From Nonomuraea jabiensis (GTDB taxonomy: Bacteria > Actinomycetota > Actinomycetes > Streptosporangiales > Streptosporangiaceae): a DNA stretch of 64,000 bases. Positions 42,278 through 50,900 of the stretch are shown here, piece by piece. A program made the translations under genes and the position numbers. The notes under the pieces are model-generated. The model did no database searches. It had not been told where the DNA came from and saw only the letters and a list, made by a program, of their open reading frames with translations. The DNA lies in contig NZ_JACHMB010000001.1 of the NCBI RefSeq assembly GCF_014204795.1, positions 10,304,501-10,368,500 of the forward strand, read 5' to 3'. Position 1 is the stretch's first letter, and every line of letters begins with the position of its first letter.

Positions 42278-43573
42278 CTACGCGTCCTGTTCCGCGGCGT
42301 CGGGTACGGGGACCGGATGCAGGCGGACCTGCGTGATCGCGTGGCGTTCGACGCCGAGGACCTCGATGCGCCAGCCGGCCACGGTCACCGACTCGCCCGG
42401 CGCGGTCGGCACCCGTCCGAGCTCGGCCAGGACCAGCCCCGCGACGGTGGTGTAATCGCCCTCCGGCTGCCCCTCCAGGTGCACGTCCACGTCCGGCAGG
42501 TCGTGCACCGGGAAGCCGCCGGGCATCGTCAGCGTCCCGTCGGCGCCGCGCTGGACGGTCTCCAGGTCGCTGTCGGTCTCGTCGTAGATCTCGCCGACCA
42601 CCTCTTCGAGGAGGTCCTCCAGGGTGACGATGCCGTCCACGGCGCCGCGCTCGTCGACGACGAGGGCGAACTGCTGGCGTTCGGCCTTGAAGCGGCGCAG
42701 CGCGTCGGAGACGTGCACGCTTTCGGGAAGGACCAGGGCGGGCCGGGCGACGTCCGCGGCGACCTCGGCGTCCTGGGTGAGCAGGTCGCGCAGGTTGGCG
42801 ATGCCGAGGGTGTCGTCCAGGTCGCGCCCGCGGACAACGGGCGCACGGGAGTGCCCGGAGGCCGCCAGTTCGGCCGCGGCCTGCCGGAGCGGGGTGCCGG
42901 CCTCGATCGTGAACACCTGGCGCGGCGGCACCAGGACCTCGCGCAGCACCCGCTCGGTGATCTCGACGGCTCCCGAGATGATCAGCCGCTGCTCCGGGGT
43001 GAAGCCGCGATGGGCGCTGACCAGATCGCGGATCTCCTCCGGGCTCATCTCCTCCCGGTGCAGGTTGGGGTCCCCGCCCATCGCCCGGACCGCCAGGTCG
43101 GTGGACTTGCCCAGGGCCCAGATGACCGGCCGCGACATGCTCCCCAGCACGCTCAGCGGCCGGGCGACCAGCAGCGCCCAGGTCTCCGCGCGCTGCATCG
43201 CCACCCGCTTGGGCGCCAGCTCGCCGAACACCAGGGTGAGGAACGTCAGCACCAGGGTGACGAGGATGATCGCCACCGGTCCGGCCGCGCCGCCGAGGAA
43301 GGACAGCACCGGCACCAGGGGCTCGGACAGGGTCACCGCCGCGGTGGCCGAGGCGAGGAACCCGGCCAGGGTGATGCCGATCTGGATGGTCGCCAGGAAC
43401 TGGTTCGGGTCGCGGGCCAGCTTGGCCAGCGTCCGTCCTCCGCTGCTGTGCTGCTCCAGGCGGCGCAGCTGGCCCTCCCGCAGGGAGACCAGCGCGAGCT
43501 CGCTTCCCGCGAACACCGCATTGATCACGATGAGGACCGCGACCAGGGCGAGTTGCACCCAATAACCATCCAC
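42278..43573 (-). CDS. CNNM/CBS-domain transporter (hemolysin C family, CorB-like)
   Basis: 431 residues. The N-terminal DUF21/CNNM membrane domain (about 1-190, with GSELALVSLREGQLRRLE after TM1), two CBS domains (about 210-330, with IVTLEDLLEEVVGEIYDE) and a C-terminal CorC_HlyC domain (about 345-425) identify a magnesium/cobalt transport-related protein. GTG 43573 is chosen because GGAGG lies ten bases upstream and homologues start at this point; ATG 43597 is possible. Its promoter carries the same operator as the tatA-arsR-ATPase operon. Confidence 0.85.
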   Translation of the reverse strand: MDGYWVQLALVAVLIVINAVFAGSELALVSLREGQLRRLEQHSSGGRTLAKLARDPNQFLATIQIGITLAGFLASATAAVTLSEPLVPVLSFLGGAAGPVAIILVTLVLTFLTLVFGELAPKRVAMQRAETWALLVARPLSVLGSMSRPVIWALGKSTDLAVRAMGGDPNLHREEMSPEEIRDLVSAHRGFTPEQRLIISGAVEITERVLREVLVPPRQVFTIEAGTPLRQAAAELAASGHSRAPVVRGRDLDDTLGIANLRDLLTQDAEVAADVARPALVLPESVHVSDALRRFKAERQQFALVVDERGAVDGIVTLEDLLEEVVGEIYDETDSDLETVQRGADGTLTMPGGFPVHDLPDVDVHLEGQPEGDYTTVAGLVLAELGRVPTAPGESVTVAGWRIEVLGVERHAITQVRLHPVPVPDAAEQDA

Positions 43574-43602
43574 GAAAGGGGTTCCTCCAGACGCCATGAC
43601 AC

Positions 43603-43623
43603 TTGCTGTATTGCGCAACTATA
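43603..43623 (-). promoter_or_regulatory. ArsR-type operator and -10 box of the CNNM gene
   Basis: TTGCT-GTAT-TGCGCAA (43603-43618) followed by CTATA; on the minus strand this is TATAG then TTGCGCA-N4-AGCAA. The same 12 fixed bases and spacing occur at 46844-46864 before tatA. The site sits directly downstream of the TATAGT -10 box. Confidence 0.6.
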
Positions 43624-43638
43624 AAACAAGTGTGGCGT

Positions 43639-46176
43639 CTACGGCGTCCTGCGGCCTCTGTCCCGGAATCTCCGGCGGGTGAGGGCCAGCAACGTGACCC
43701 CGTACAGGCCGACCACCGCCAGCAGCCACAGATAGCTCGTGGCAGGCAGCGCGACCAGCCCGAACGCGCTCGCCAGCGGCGAGAGCGGCAGCAGCAGGCC
43801 GACGGCGGCGAGCGCGCCCGTCGCCAGCCCGAGCGGGCGCGACACCCCGCTGATGGGGCGCAGCAGCAGCATGATGACGGCCTGGGTGAGCATGTTCTCG
43901 ATGAACCAGCCGGTGTGGAAGGCCGGTGCCCCCGCCACGCCGAGTACCCAGGTCAGGACGGCGAACGTGACGAGGTCCGCCACGGCGTTCAAGGCCCCGA
44001 ACCCGACGACGAAGCGCAGGATGGCACGTGGCCGCAGCCGGAGGGGGCGGCGCAGGACGGCCGGGTCGGCCCGGTCGAAGGCGAGGGCGAGCTGCGCGGC
44101 GTCGAAGCACAGGTTCTGCACCAGCACCTGGACGGGCAGCATCGGCAGGAACGGCAGCGCCAGCCCGGCCGCGAGCATCGCGATCACGTTCCCGACGTTG
44201 GACGACAGCGCGATGCGCAGGTAGGTGACGATGTTGCCGGTGCTACGCCGCCCGGCGACGACCGCGTGGTCGACCGCGGCGAGGTCCTTGGCCGCCAGCA
44301 CGACGTCGGCCGCCTCACGGGTGACGTCCACCGCGCCCCTCGGGCAGATGCCGACGTCGGCCGCGCGCATGGCGGCCAGGTCGTTGACGCCGTCGCCGAG
44401 GAAGCCGACCGTGTGGCCGCGGGCGCGCAGCGCGCGCACGACCCGCGCCTTCTGCTCCGGGGTGCAGCGGGTGACCACCGTCGCCCGGCCGACCGCCTCG
44501 GCCAGCTCGGCGTCGGACAGGTCCGCCAGCTCGCCCGCGTTGACCACCGTGCCCACGCTCAGGCCCAGGTCCCGGCAGGTACGGGCGGCGGTCGCCGGAT
44601 GGTCGCCGGTCAGCACCTTGGGAGTGATCCCCCGGCGGGACAGCGCCGCCAGGGCGGCGGGCGCCTCCGGCGACGGCTCGTCGGCCAGCGTGACGAAGCC
44701 GGCGAAGGCCAGCCCGCGTTCCTCGCCCAGACGGTGGACGGCAGGGCGGTCGGCAGGGTGGTCGGCCGTGGCGACCGCGAGCACCCGCAGCCCTTCCTCG
44801 GCCAGCCGGTCGGCCAGGCGGGCGGCCCGCAGGCGGTCCGGCGGGCTGAGCGTGCAACGTTCCAGCACCGGCTCGACTGCGCCCTTGACCACGACGCGGT
44901 GCGCCCCGCCGTCGCGGACGAGCGCGCACGAGACGCGGCTCACCGGATCGAACGGCGAGGCGTCCACGCCCTCGACGTCCCCATGGTCGGGCGCGCCGAG
45001 CAGGATCGCCTCGTCCAGGGCGTCGGGCACCGGCGGGTCGGCCAGGTGCAGCGTCCAGAAGCTGTTGATCGCGGCCCAGCGCAGCACCTCGGGATCCGGA
45101 TCGCCGTCCGGGCCGATGGAGTCCCGGAGCACGGGACGGTCCCGGGTGAGCGTGCCGGTCTTGTCCATGCACAGCACGTCGATCGCGCCCACGTCGTGCA
45201 GCGCGGCCAGCCGCTTGACGATCACGCCGCCGCGCGCCAGCAGCGCCGACCCCCTGGCCAGGGCGGTGGTCACGACGACGGGCAGCATCTCGGGCGTGAG
45301 CCCGACGGCCACCGCGACCGCGAACGGCAGCGCCTCCAGCCCCCGGCCGCGCAGGACCGCGTTGGCCACCAGCGCCACCGGCGGGATGATCACCATGAGC
45401 CGGACCAGCGTCCAGGAGATGCCGTTCACCGAACGGTCGAACGCCGACAACCTGCGCGCCGGCGCGGCGGAGGAGCCCGCGAGCATCGTGTCCGCGCCGG
45501 TGGCCGCCACCACCGCCAGCGCGCTCCCCGAGACGACGCTGCTGCCCTGCCGGCACAGGTGATCGTCACCCTCGGGCAGGTCGAGCGCCCGCTTGGGGAC
45601 GGGGGCCGACTCCCCGGTCAGCGGCGCCTGGTGCACCGTCAGCCCCCTGGCACGCAGCAGCCGGACGTCGGCCGGCACCAGGTCGCCGGGCCCCAGCTTG
45701 ACCACGTCGCCCGGTACGAGCTGATCGACCGGGATCTCCCGCTCCCACGGCTCGGCATCCTCCGACGGGCGCCGCCGGACCGTCGCCGTGGTGGCCACCA
45801 GCTCCCGCAGCGCCGCGGTCGAGCGGTCGGCCCGGTATTCGCCGTTGGAGCGGAGCACGCAACTGGCCACGACCAGGAGCACGATGACGCCCGCCGTGCC
45901 CCAGGACGCGATCAGCGCCGACACCAACCCCAGCGCGAGCAGCACCATCGTGAACGGGTCACGCAGGCTGCGCGCCAGCCGGCGCGGCCAGGACACGGGA
46001 CGGCGGCCGGGAAGGACGTTCTCGCCGTGGCGGAGCAGCCGGGCCTCGGCATCCGCCTCCACCAGGCCGCGCGGCCCGCTGTCCAGCAGCCGCAGCGCCT
46101 GCAGCCTGCTCAGGGCCGCGATGTCGCCCTGCGCCGGCCGGGACGGCGTGCTCGGCGCCTCAGGCGCCCAGACCAT
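43639..46176 (-). CDS. MgtA-type magnesium-translocating P-type ATPase
   Basis: 845 residues. Actuator motif PLTGESAPVPK, TM4 motif GLTPEMLPVVVTTALARG (the MgtA/MgtB signature), phosphorylation site DKTGTLT (Asp338) and hinge GDGVNDLAAMRAADVGI. The type P3B layout includes C-terminal membrane helices. It moves Mg2+ (or a related divalent ion) inward at the expense of ATP. ATG 46176 has GGGGGG eight bases upstream; ATG 46182 is an alternative. It overlaps the end of the arsR-type gene, so metal-dependent derepression by that regulator is likely. Confidence 0.9.
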   Translation of the reverse strand: MVWAPEAPSTPSRPAQGDIAALSRLQALRLLDSGPRGLVEADAEARLLRHGENVLPGRRPVSWPRRLARSLRDPFTMVLLALGLVSALIASWGTAGVIVLLVVASCVLRSNGEYRADRSTAALRELVATTATVRRRPSEDAEPWEREIPVDQLVPGDVVKLGPGDLVPADVRLLRARGLTVHQAPLTGESAPVPKRALDLPEGDDHLCRQGSSVVSGSALAVVAATGADTMLAGSSAAPARRLSAFDRSVNGISWTLVRLMVIIPPVALVANAVLRGRGLEALPFAVAVAVGLTPEMLPVVVTTALARGSALLARGGVIVKRLAALHDVGAIDVLCMDKTGTLTRDRPVLRDSIGPDGDPDPEVLRWAAINSFWTLHLADPPVPDALDEAILLGAPDHGDVEGVDASPFDPVSRVSCALVRDGGAHRVVVKGAVEPVLERCTLSPPDRLRAARLADRLAEEGLRVLAVATADHPADRPAVHRLGEERGLAFAGFVTLADEPSPEAPAALAALSRRGITPKVLTGDHPATAARTCRDLGLSVGTVVNAGELADLSDAELAEAVGRATVVTRCTPEQKARVVRALRARGHTVGFLGDGVNDLAAMRAADVGICPRGAVDVTREAADVVLAAKDLAAVDHAVVAGRRSTGNIVTYLRIALSSNVGNVIAMLAAGLALPFLPMLPVQVLVQNLCFDAAQLALAFDRADPAVLRRPLRLRPRAILRFVVGFGALNAVADLVTFAVLTWVLGVAGAPAFHTGWFIENMLTQAVIMLLLRPISGVSRPLGLATGALAAVGLLLPLSPLASAFGLVALPATSYLWLLAVVGLYGVTLLALTRRRFRDRGRRTP

Positions 46177-46528
46177 GGGCATGTCCCCCCGGGCGACCCG
46201 CCCGCTCGGCAAGGCGCCCCACCAGCACCTGGACCGTGGCGACGATGTCCTGATCGTCGATCAGGTAGACCACCCTGCGCCCCTCGCGCCTCGACCGCAC
46301 CAGGCCGGCCAGCTTCAGCTTGGCCAGGTGCTGGCTGACCGCGGGGAGCGCGCCGCCCACCCGCTCGGCCAGCCCGGTCACGTCGCACTCGCCCTGCGCC
46401 AGCGCCCAGACGATGTGCAACCGCGGAGGCGACGACAGCAGCCCGAAGGCGGCCGCGGCTTCGGCCAGCACGTCGGCGGGCGGGTCGCCGAGCTCCCCTG
46501 TCGCCACCGTCATTCCTCTTCCGGACAT
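46160..46528 (-). CDS. ArsR family metalloregulator
   Basis: 122 residues. Winged helix with DVTGLAERVGGALPAVSQHLAKL (split around residues 50-72) and a beta-wing RSRREGRRVVYLIDDQDI. There is no CxC pair in the recognition helix, so metal sensing, if any, uses other sites; the C-terminal His-Ala-His could contribute. It lies between tatA and the ATPase gene in one operon. An ATG at 46513 is an alternative start. Confidence 0.88.
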   Translation of the reverse strand: MSGRGMTVATGELGDPPADVLAEAAAAFGLLSSPPRLHIVWALAQGECDVTGLAERVGGALPAVSQHLAKLKLAGLVRSRREGRRVVYLIDDQDIVATVQVLVGRLAERAGRPGGHAHGLGA

Positions 46529-46547
46529 AGCCGCCCAGTCTAGGCGG

Positions 46548-46829
46548 TCACGGCTTGGCCTGCCCGTCCTCCCGTATGCCCGCGCGCAGCCTGGCCGCCT
46601 GCTCCTCCAGCCGCCGCGCCTGCTCCTCCAGCGACGGGCCGGCGGCCGGCGGCGTGGCCGGCTCGGCCGGCTCGGCCGGTTCGTCGTCGCGGAGCTTGCC
46701 GGCCTCGGCTTTGAAGATCCGCAGGGAGCGGCCGACGGCCCGGGCCGTCTCCGGGAGCTTCTTCGCGCCGAAGAGCAGCACGAAGACCAGGGCGATGATG
46801 AGGATTTCAGCCCATCCGAGATCCTGCAT
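46548..46829 (-). CDS. tatA: Sec-independent protein translocase TatA/TatE
   Basis: 93 residues. A short N-terminal transmembrane helix (WAEILIIALVFVLLFGAKKL) is followed by the hinge FGAKKLPE and an amphipathic helix, then a charged tail with predicted coiled coil (about 66-85). This is the pore-forming subunit of the twin-arginine export path. Unusually it sits first in an arsR/Mg-ATPase operon without tatC, which suggests an accessory, conditionally expressed copy. Confidence 0.9.
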   Translation of the reverse strand: MQDLGWAEILIIALVFVLLFGAKKLPETARAVGRSLRIFKAEAGKLRDDEPAEPAEPATPPAAGPSLEEQARRLEEQAARLRAGIREDGQAKP

Positions 46830-46843
46830 GAGGAGTCCTAACG

Positions 46844-46864
46844 TTGCTCAGATGCGCAAGTATA
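46844..46864 (-). promoter_or_regulatory. ArsR-type operator and -10 box of tatA-arsR-ATPase operon
   Basis: TTGCT-CAGA-TGCGCAA (46844-46859) followed by GTATA; on the minus strand TATACT (46864-46859) runs into TTGCGCA-N4-AGCAA. It matches the site before the CNNM gene. The gene-free bases 46865-46968 otherwise hold only short GGCTCGGTCAG-type imperfect tandem repeats (about 46926-46975) after the SARP stop. Confidence 0.6.
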
Positions 46865-46968
46865 GGAGTGTGCGGGCACGGCGAGGGACGGCCCACCTGA
46901 GAGAGCGCCCGGCTGAGCGCGGTCGGCTCGATCGGCTCGTGTCGGCTCGGTCAGCGCGGTCGGCTCGG

Positions 46969-47724
46969 TCAGCTCGGCGCCGGAAGCTCTATCAGGCCCG
47001 CGAACTCGGGACTGGGGCGGACCTTGATCTCCCGCCACAGCAGCTCCGTGAACGCGCGCACGGCACGGACCGCCTCGACCAGGTTGCCCTCGGCGAGGTG
47101 GATGCGGACGACCAGGCGCTGGGAGCTCTCGCGCAGCGGCTCGTACTCGACGGCGGCCAGCGCGAGGTCCAGCGCGCGGCCGTAGGCGCCCCAGGTGAGC
47201 TGCCGTTCGGCCATGGCCTCCAGGGTGTGCAGCTGGAGCTGGCGGACGCGCTCGCGGACGGCGACGACCCACTCGTCGTACCAGCCGGGCAGCAGCACGC
47301 CGCGCGGCGGCACCCACGAGCCGTCGTCCTCGGCCTGCGCCGGTCGCCGCACGTGCAGCCGCCGGCTCAGCGCCTGCAACTCGTCGACGTCCACCGAGAC
47401 CCGCGAGTCCAGCCGCATGGCCGCCCCGCCCGTGACGATCAGCCCCGGGCAGGCCCGGCCGGCCCGCCAGAGGGTGGTGCGGAGGTCGGCCTGCGCGTGG
47501 GCCTCGCTGGAGTCGGGCCACAGGCTGCCTGCGGCGAAGTCACGGGTCGCGGTGCCGTGCAGGCCGAGAAAGGCGACCAGCCGCCGAGCGCTGTGCGGGA
47601 GCTCGCCCCACCGTGCACCGCCCGTCTCAGCGCATGCCGACACCTCGAAGGTGCCCAGCAGGCGCAGGCTCACCGACCCCTCCGGCCGTGCAACGTACGC
47701 CGCGACAGCAGAAGTGCTGTCCAT
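46969..47724 (-). CDS. Small SARP-type regulator (OmpR-like HTH plus BTAD domain)
   Basis: 251 residues. An OmpR/PhoB-type winged helix (about 18-110, LRLLGTFEVS, RRLVAFLGLHG and ADLRTTLWRAG) is followed by a bacterial transcriptional activation domain (about 113-245, VDVDELQALSRRL through VRAFTELLW). This is the compact form of Streptomyces antibiotic regulatory proteins. GGAGGGG precedes ATG 47724, and a good promoter lies upstream. Its target could be the contractile-injection genes immediately upstream on the same strand, or the pls locus; neither is shown. Confidence 0.85.
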   Translation of the reverse strand: MDSTSAVAAYVARPEGSVSLRLLGTFEVSACAETGGARWGELPHSARRLVAFLGLHGTATRDFAAGSLWPDSSEAHAQADLRTTLWRAGRACPGLIVTGGAAMRLDSRVSVDVDELQALSRRLHVRRPAQAEDDGSWVPPRGVLLPGWYDEWVVAVRERVRQLQLHTLEAMAERQLTWGAYGRALDLALAAVEYEPLRESSQRLVVRIHLAEGNLVEAVRAVRAFTELLWREIKVRPSPEFAGLIELPAPS

Positions 47725-47762
47725 CGGGCGCCCCTCCTATGCACGAACAGATCCCCCTGGGT

Positions 47763-47790
47763 TTTATGTTGTCCGCAGATGATCTGTCAA
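47763..47790 (-). promoter_or_regulatory. Candidate SARP gene promoter
   Basis: On the minus strand TTGACA (47790-47785) and CATAAA (47768-47763) are separated by 16 bp, about 40 bp before the ATG. The rest of the 203-bp gap up to 47927 is comparatively AT-rich and holds no gene. Confidence 0.55.
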
Positions 47791-47927
47791 TAGGGCGCTA
47801 CCGTCTGTGAATGAAGCGGTCATGAGCTGGGCTTTTGAGCTACACTCGGCGCTCGACAAAATCGCGTTGAAACTGCCGAAAATCCCATTCTCCGTTTATT
47901 CCGAGCGATAATCGAAAAGCACGCGGC

Positions 47928-50900
47928 TCAGCCGTATTTGGTCAGTTCCGGGTGCCGGCGCAGCGCCTCGTAGGTCTTGCGGTCGGGGGCGTAGGCGTCG
48001 GCGCGCGAGCCGTCCTCGCCGCGTTCCCGGAAGACCGCGCGAAGCCGGTCGACCAGCGGGTCCCACTGCGTGTAGACCGGCTTGAGCTTGTTGAGCGCCT
48101 GGATGACGGCGATGACGTCCGGCCCCCGGTACCACGGCGGATGCTCGAGTTCCTTGCGCGCCTCGGCGAAGACCGCCCTCTCCTGGTCGCGCAGCGTCAA
48201 CAGGGCGGGGATCAGGCTCCGGATCTTGGCGTTGCGCTCCTCCACCGCGTCGGCGTCAGGAGCGGGCGCGGGCGGAGGCCCCACCGTCTCCTTCTGCGCG
48301 GGCGCGGGCGCCGGCGGGGGTCCCACCGTCTCCTTCTGCGGGGGCGCGGACGCGGGCCCCAGTGCCGCCTTCAGCTTGCGCAGCTCGGCGCGGATCTCCG
48401 TCTGCCTGTCGCCGATCCTGCGCAGCATCTCGGCCACCGCCGCCACGTCGGTGAACTGCTCGGAGGCGGCCGTGATGGCTCTGGCGGCCTTGTCGAGCCT
48501 GAGGTTGTCGGCCTTCAGGCCCGCCTGGGCCTCCTCGAAGGCCCCGGCCGCGGCGCGGGCCTTGAGGTGGGCGACCCGGTCGCCCACCACGATCGTCTCG
48601 AACGCCTCCCGCTCCTTGGCCAGCTCGGCCGGCCAGTCGTAGCGCACGCCGCCCTCGGCCTGACCCTGCGGCCGGACCACCGCCTGCACGGCGTCGGACG
48701 CGCCGTCGTTGCGGCTGGCGTACTCGGCGAGCGCGCGGCTCATCGCCTCCCTGTCCGCGCCGCCGGCGGCGATCCTGCGGCCGAGGAGCTGCCAGTCCTG
48801 GAAGCTCGCGATCCGGCCGCGGAAGGCGTGGTTCCACCTGCCGGGTTCCCGGGAGATCGACGCGATGGTCGCGAAGTCGTCGTCCGACAGCTTCATCCCG
48901 ATCACCTCGGTGCGCGGCTGCAGCAGCTTGCTGCCGCCGGTGGCCAGTTTGAGCGCGCTGGCGACGGGCGACTGGTCGGCGGCGGAGGCCAGCGCGCGGG
49001 CCGAGGCGCCCAGGTCGGTCTCCGAGGTGGTGGTGCTCACGTCGCCCGTGGCCCTGTTGCCGGGACCGACGGCGGCGGTGACGGCCTGCTCGGTCCGGTA
49101 TTCGAGCTGGGGGCCCGACGCCGCCCCGGCCTTGAGCCCGCCGCCCGTCGCCCCGGAGAACAGCTTGTGCGTGCCCTCCTCGCCGACGACCGTCTTCTCC
49201 GCGAAGGAGTGGGTGGTCGAGATCGACGCCTCCAGCCCCGCCACGCCGACCTTGGGGGTCAGCGTGGTCGACCAGCCGCTGCCTGACTCCGTACCCACCA
49301 CCCGGGTGGGGTCGGCGGCGGCCAGGGCGGTCAGTTCGGCCGCGCCGTCGACCGCGAGTATCCGGTCGAACCTGGTCCGGTAGTCCGGGTCGCCCGGGTT
49401 CAGGCGGAAGGTGACCGCCCGGCCCTCCGACGTCGTCCTGCCGTAGCTGAGGCCGCCGCTCACCGCCCCCGACGAGCCGGACGCGCCGACGGACTTCGCG
49501 GTCTCCGCCACCACCTCGACCGTGACCAGCACGGCCCCGCCCCGGCGCGCCACCGTCCGCTTGAGCGACCTGCTCCTGCTGTAGGAGACCTCGGCGCCGA
49601 CCGGCGATCTGCCTGCGCCGGTCACGCCGAGCGAGCCGCCGACGCCCTTCCTGGCCTCCAGGCTCGCCTGGTCGCCCTCGCCGAGCTTGGCCGCCTCGGC
49701 GGCCGACACCGGGGCCGCCAGGGTGGTGAGCAACTGGCGCGCGTCGTCGACGCTGCCGCGCGCGACGAGGTTGACGACCCGCAGCTCCTGCTCCGCGCCG
49801 CCCGCCCCGTCCCGAGCCAGGTCCCCGAGGTAGCGCCTGGTCTCCTCCTCGCTGAACCGGTGGACGAACGTCCCCATCACCGTCCCCGTGACCGACAGCG
49901 ACGCGTTCGCCGTGCCCTTCCGTCCCGCCCCGCCGCCCACCGTGCCGGACGCGCCGATCGTGACGGTCACCATGAGCTGGTACGCCGGCGGCTCCGTCGC
50001 CTCCACCCGCGTGGCCTTCACCACCACGCCGGCGTTGCCCGCGACGGACCTGGTCGTGGTGAAGCCGTTGCCGTACGCGGTGGTCCGCTGCGCGCTCGCC
50101 GCCCCCTGCCCGCCGAACCCCTCGGGGCCGGCGACGAGGCCGGCGCTCGCCTGACGGCCGGTCCGGGTCCCCTGCTGGAGCCTGCCCTCCTCGTCGAACG
50201 TCCCCGTGGCGGTGTCCTTGCTCCGGGTGAGGGTCAGGCTGCCCTCGTTCCGCGCCACCGTCGTCCCGGTCGTGCTCTTGGACGTGACCTCAGGGGTCCT
50301 CTTGGAGGGAGCCACGGGCACGGGGGGCGCGGACGCCTTCGGCGCCGCACCAGAGGGCGTGCCAGGCGCAGGCGCTGGGGCAGGCGCGGGCGCTGGGGGC
50401 TTGGCCGGTTTGGGGGTGGGGGGCTGCTGAGGAGCTTCCGGTTTCGGCTTGGCCTTGGGCGCCTTCGGCTGGGCCTGTGCCTGCTGGAGGATCTCGTCGT
50501 CCGCGTTGGCCGGGACCGGGAGGGTGTCCGCCTTGGGCAGCGGGAACCGGATCAGCCGCCGCCTGGCCGGAGGTGCGGCCGGGCCGGTGGGCGGGGCTCC
50601 CTCCGGGCGCGCCGGGTGGCGTCGCTCGACAACCGGTTCGGGCCTCGGCGGCTTGCGCGGGAGCTTCTTGATGGCCTCCAGCGCCGGTGAGATGTTCGCG
50701 GGGACGTGCTCGCGCTCCGGATCCTTGGCCCGGGGGCTGGCGGCGGTGGCGCCGGCCTGCCCGAGCTTGGCCGCGCAGTGCGGGCAGATGTTGGAGCTGG
50801 CGCCGACCGCGACCAGCTTGAGCCCGTGCTTGGCCGCGTAGGCGGCCAGCCTCGCCTCCGCGTCCTTGAGCGCCTGCTGCGCCGTACGCTTGCGCTTCGG

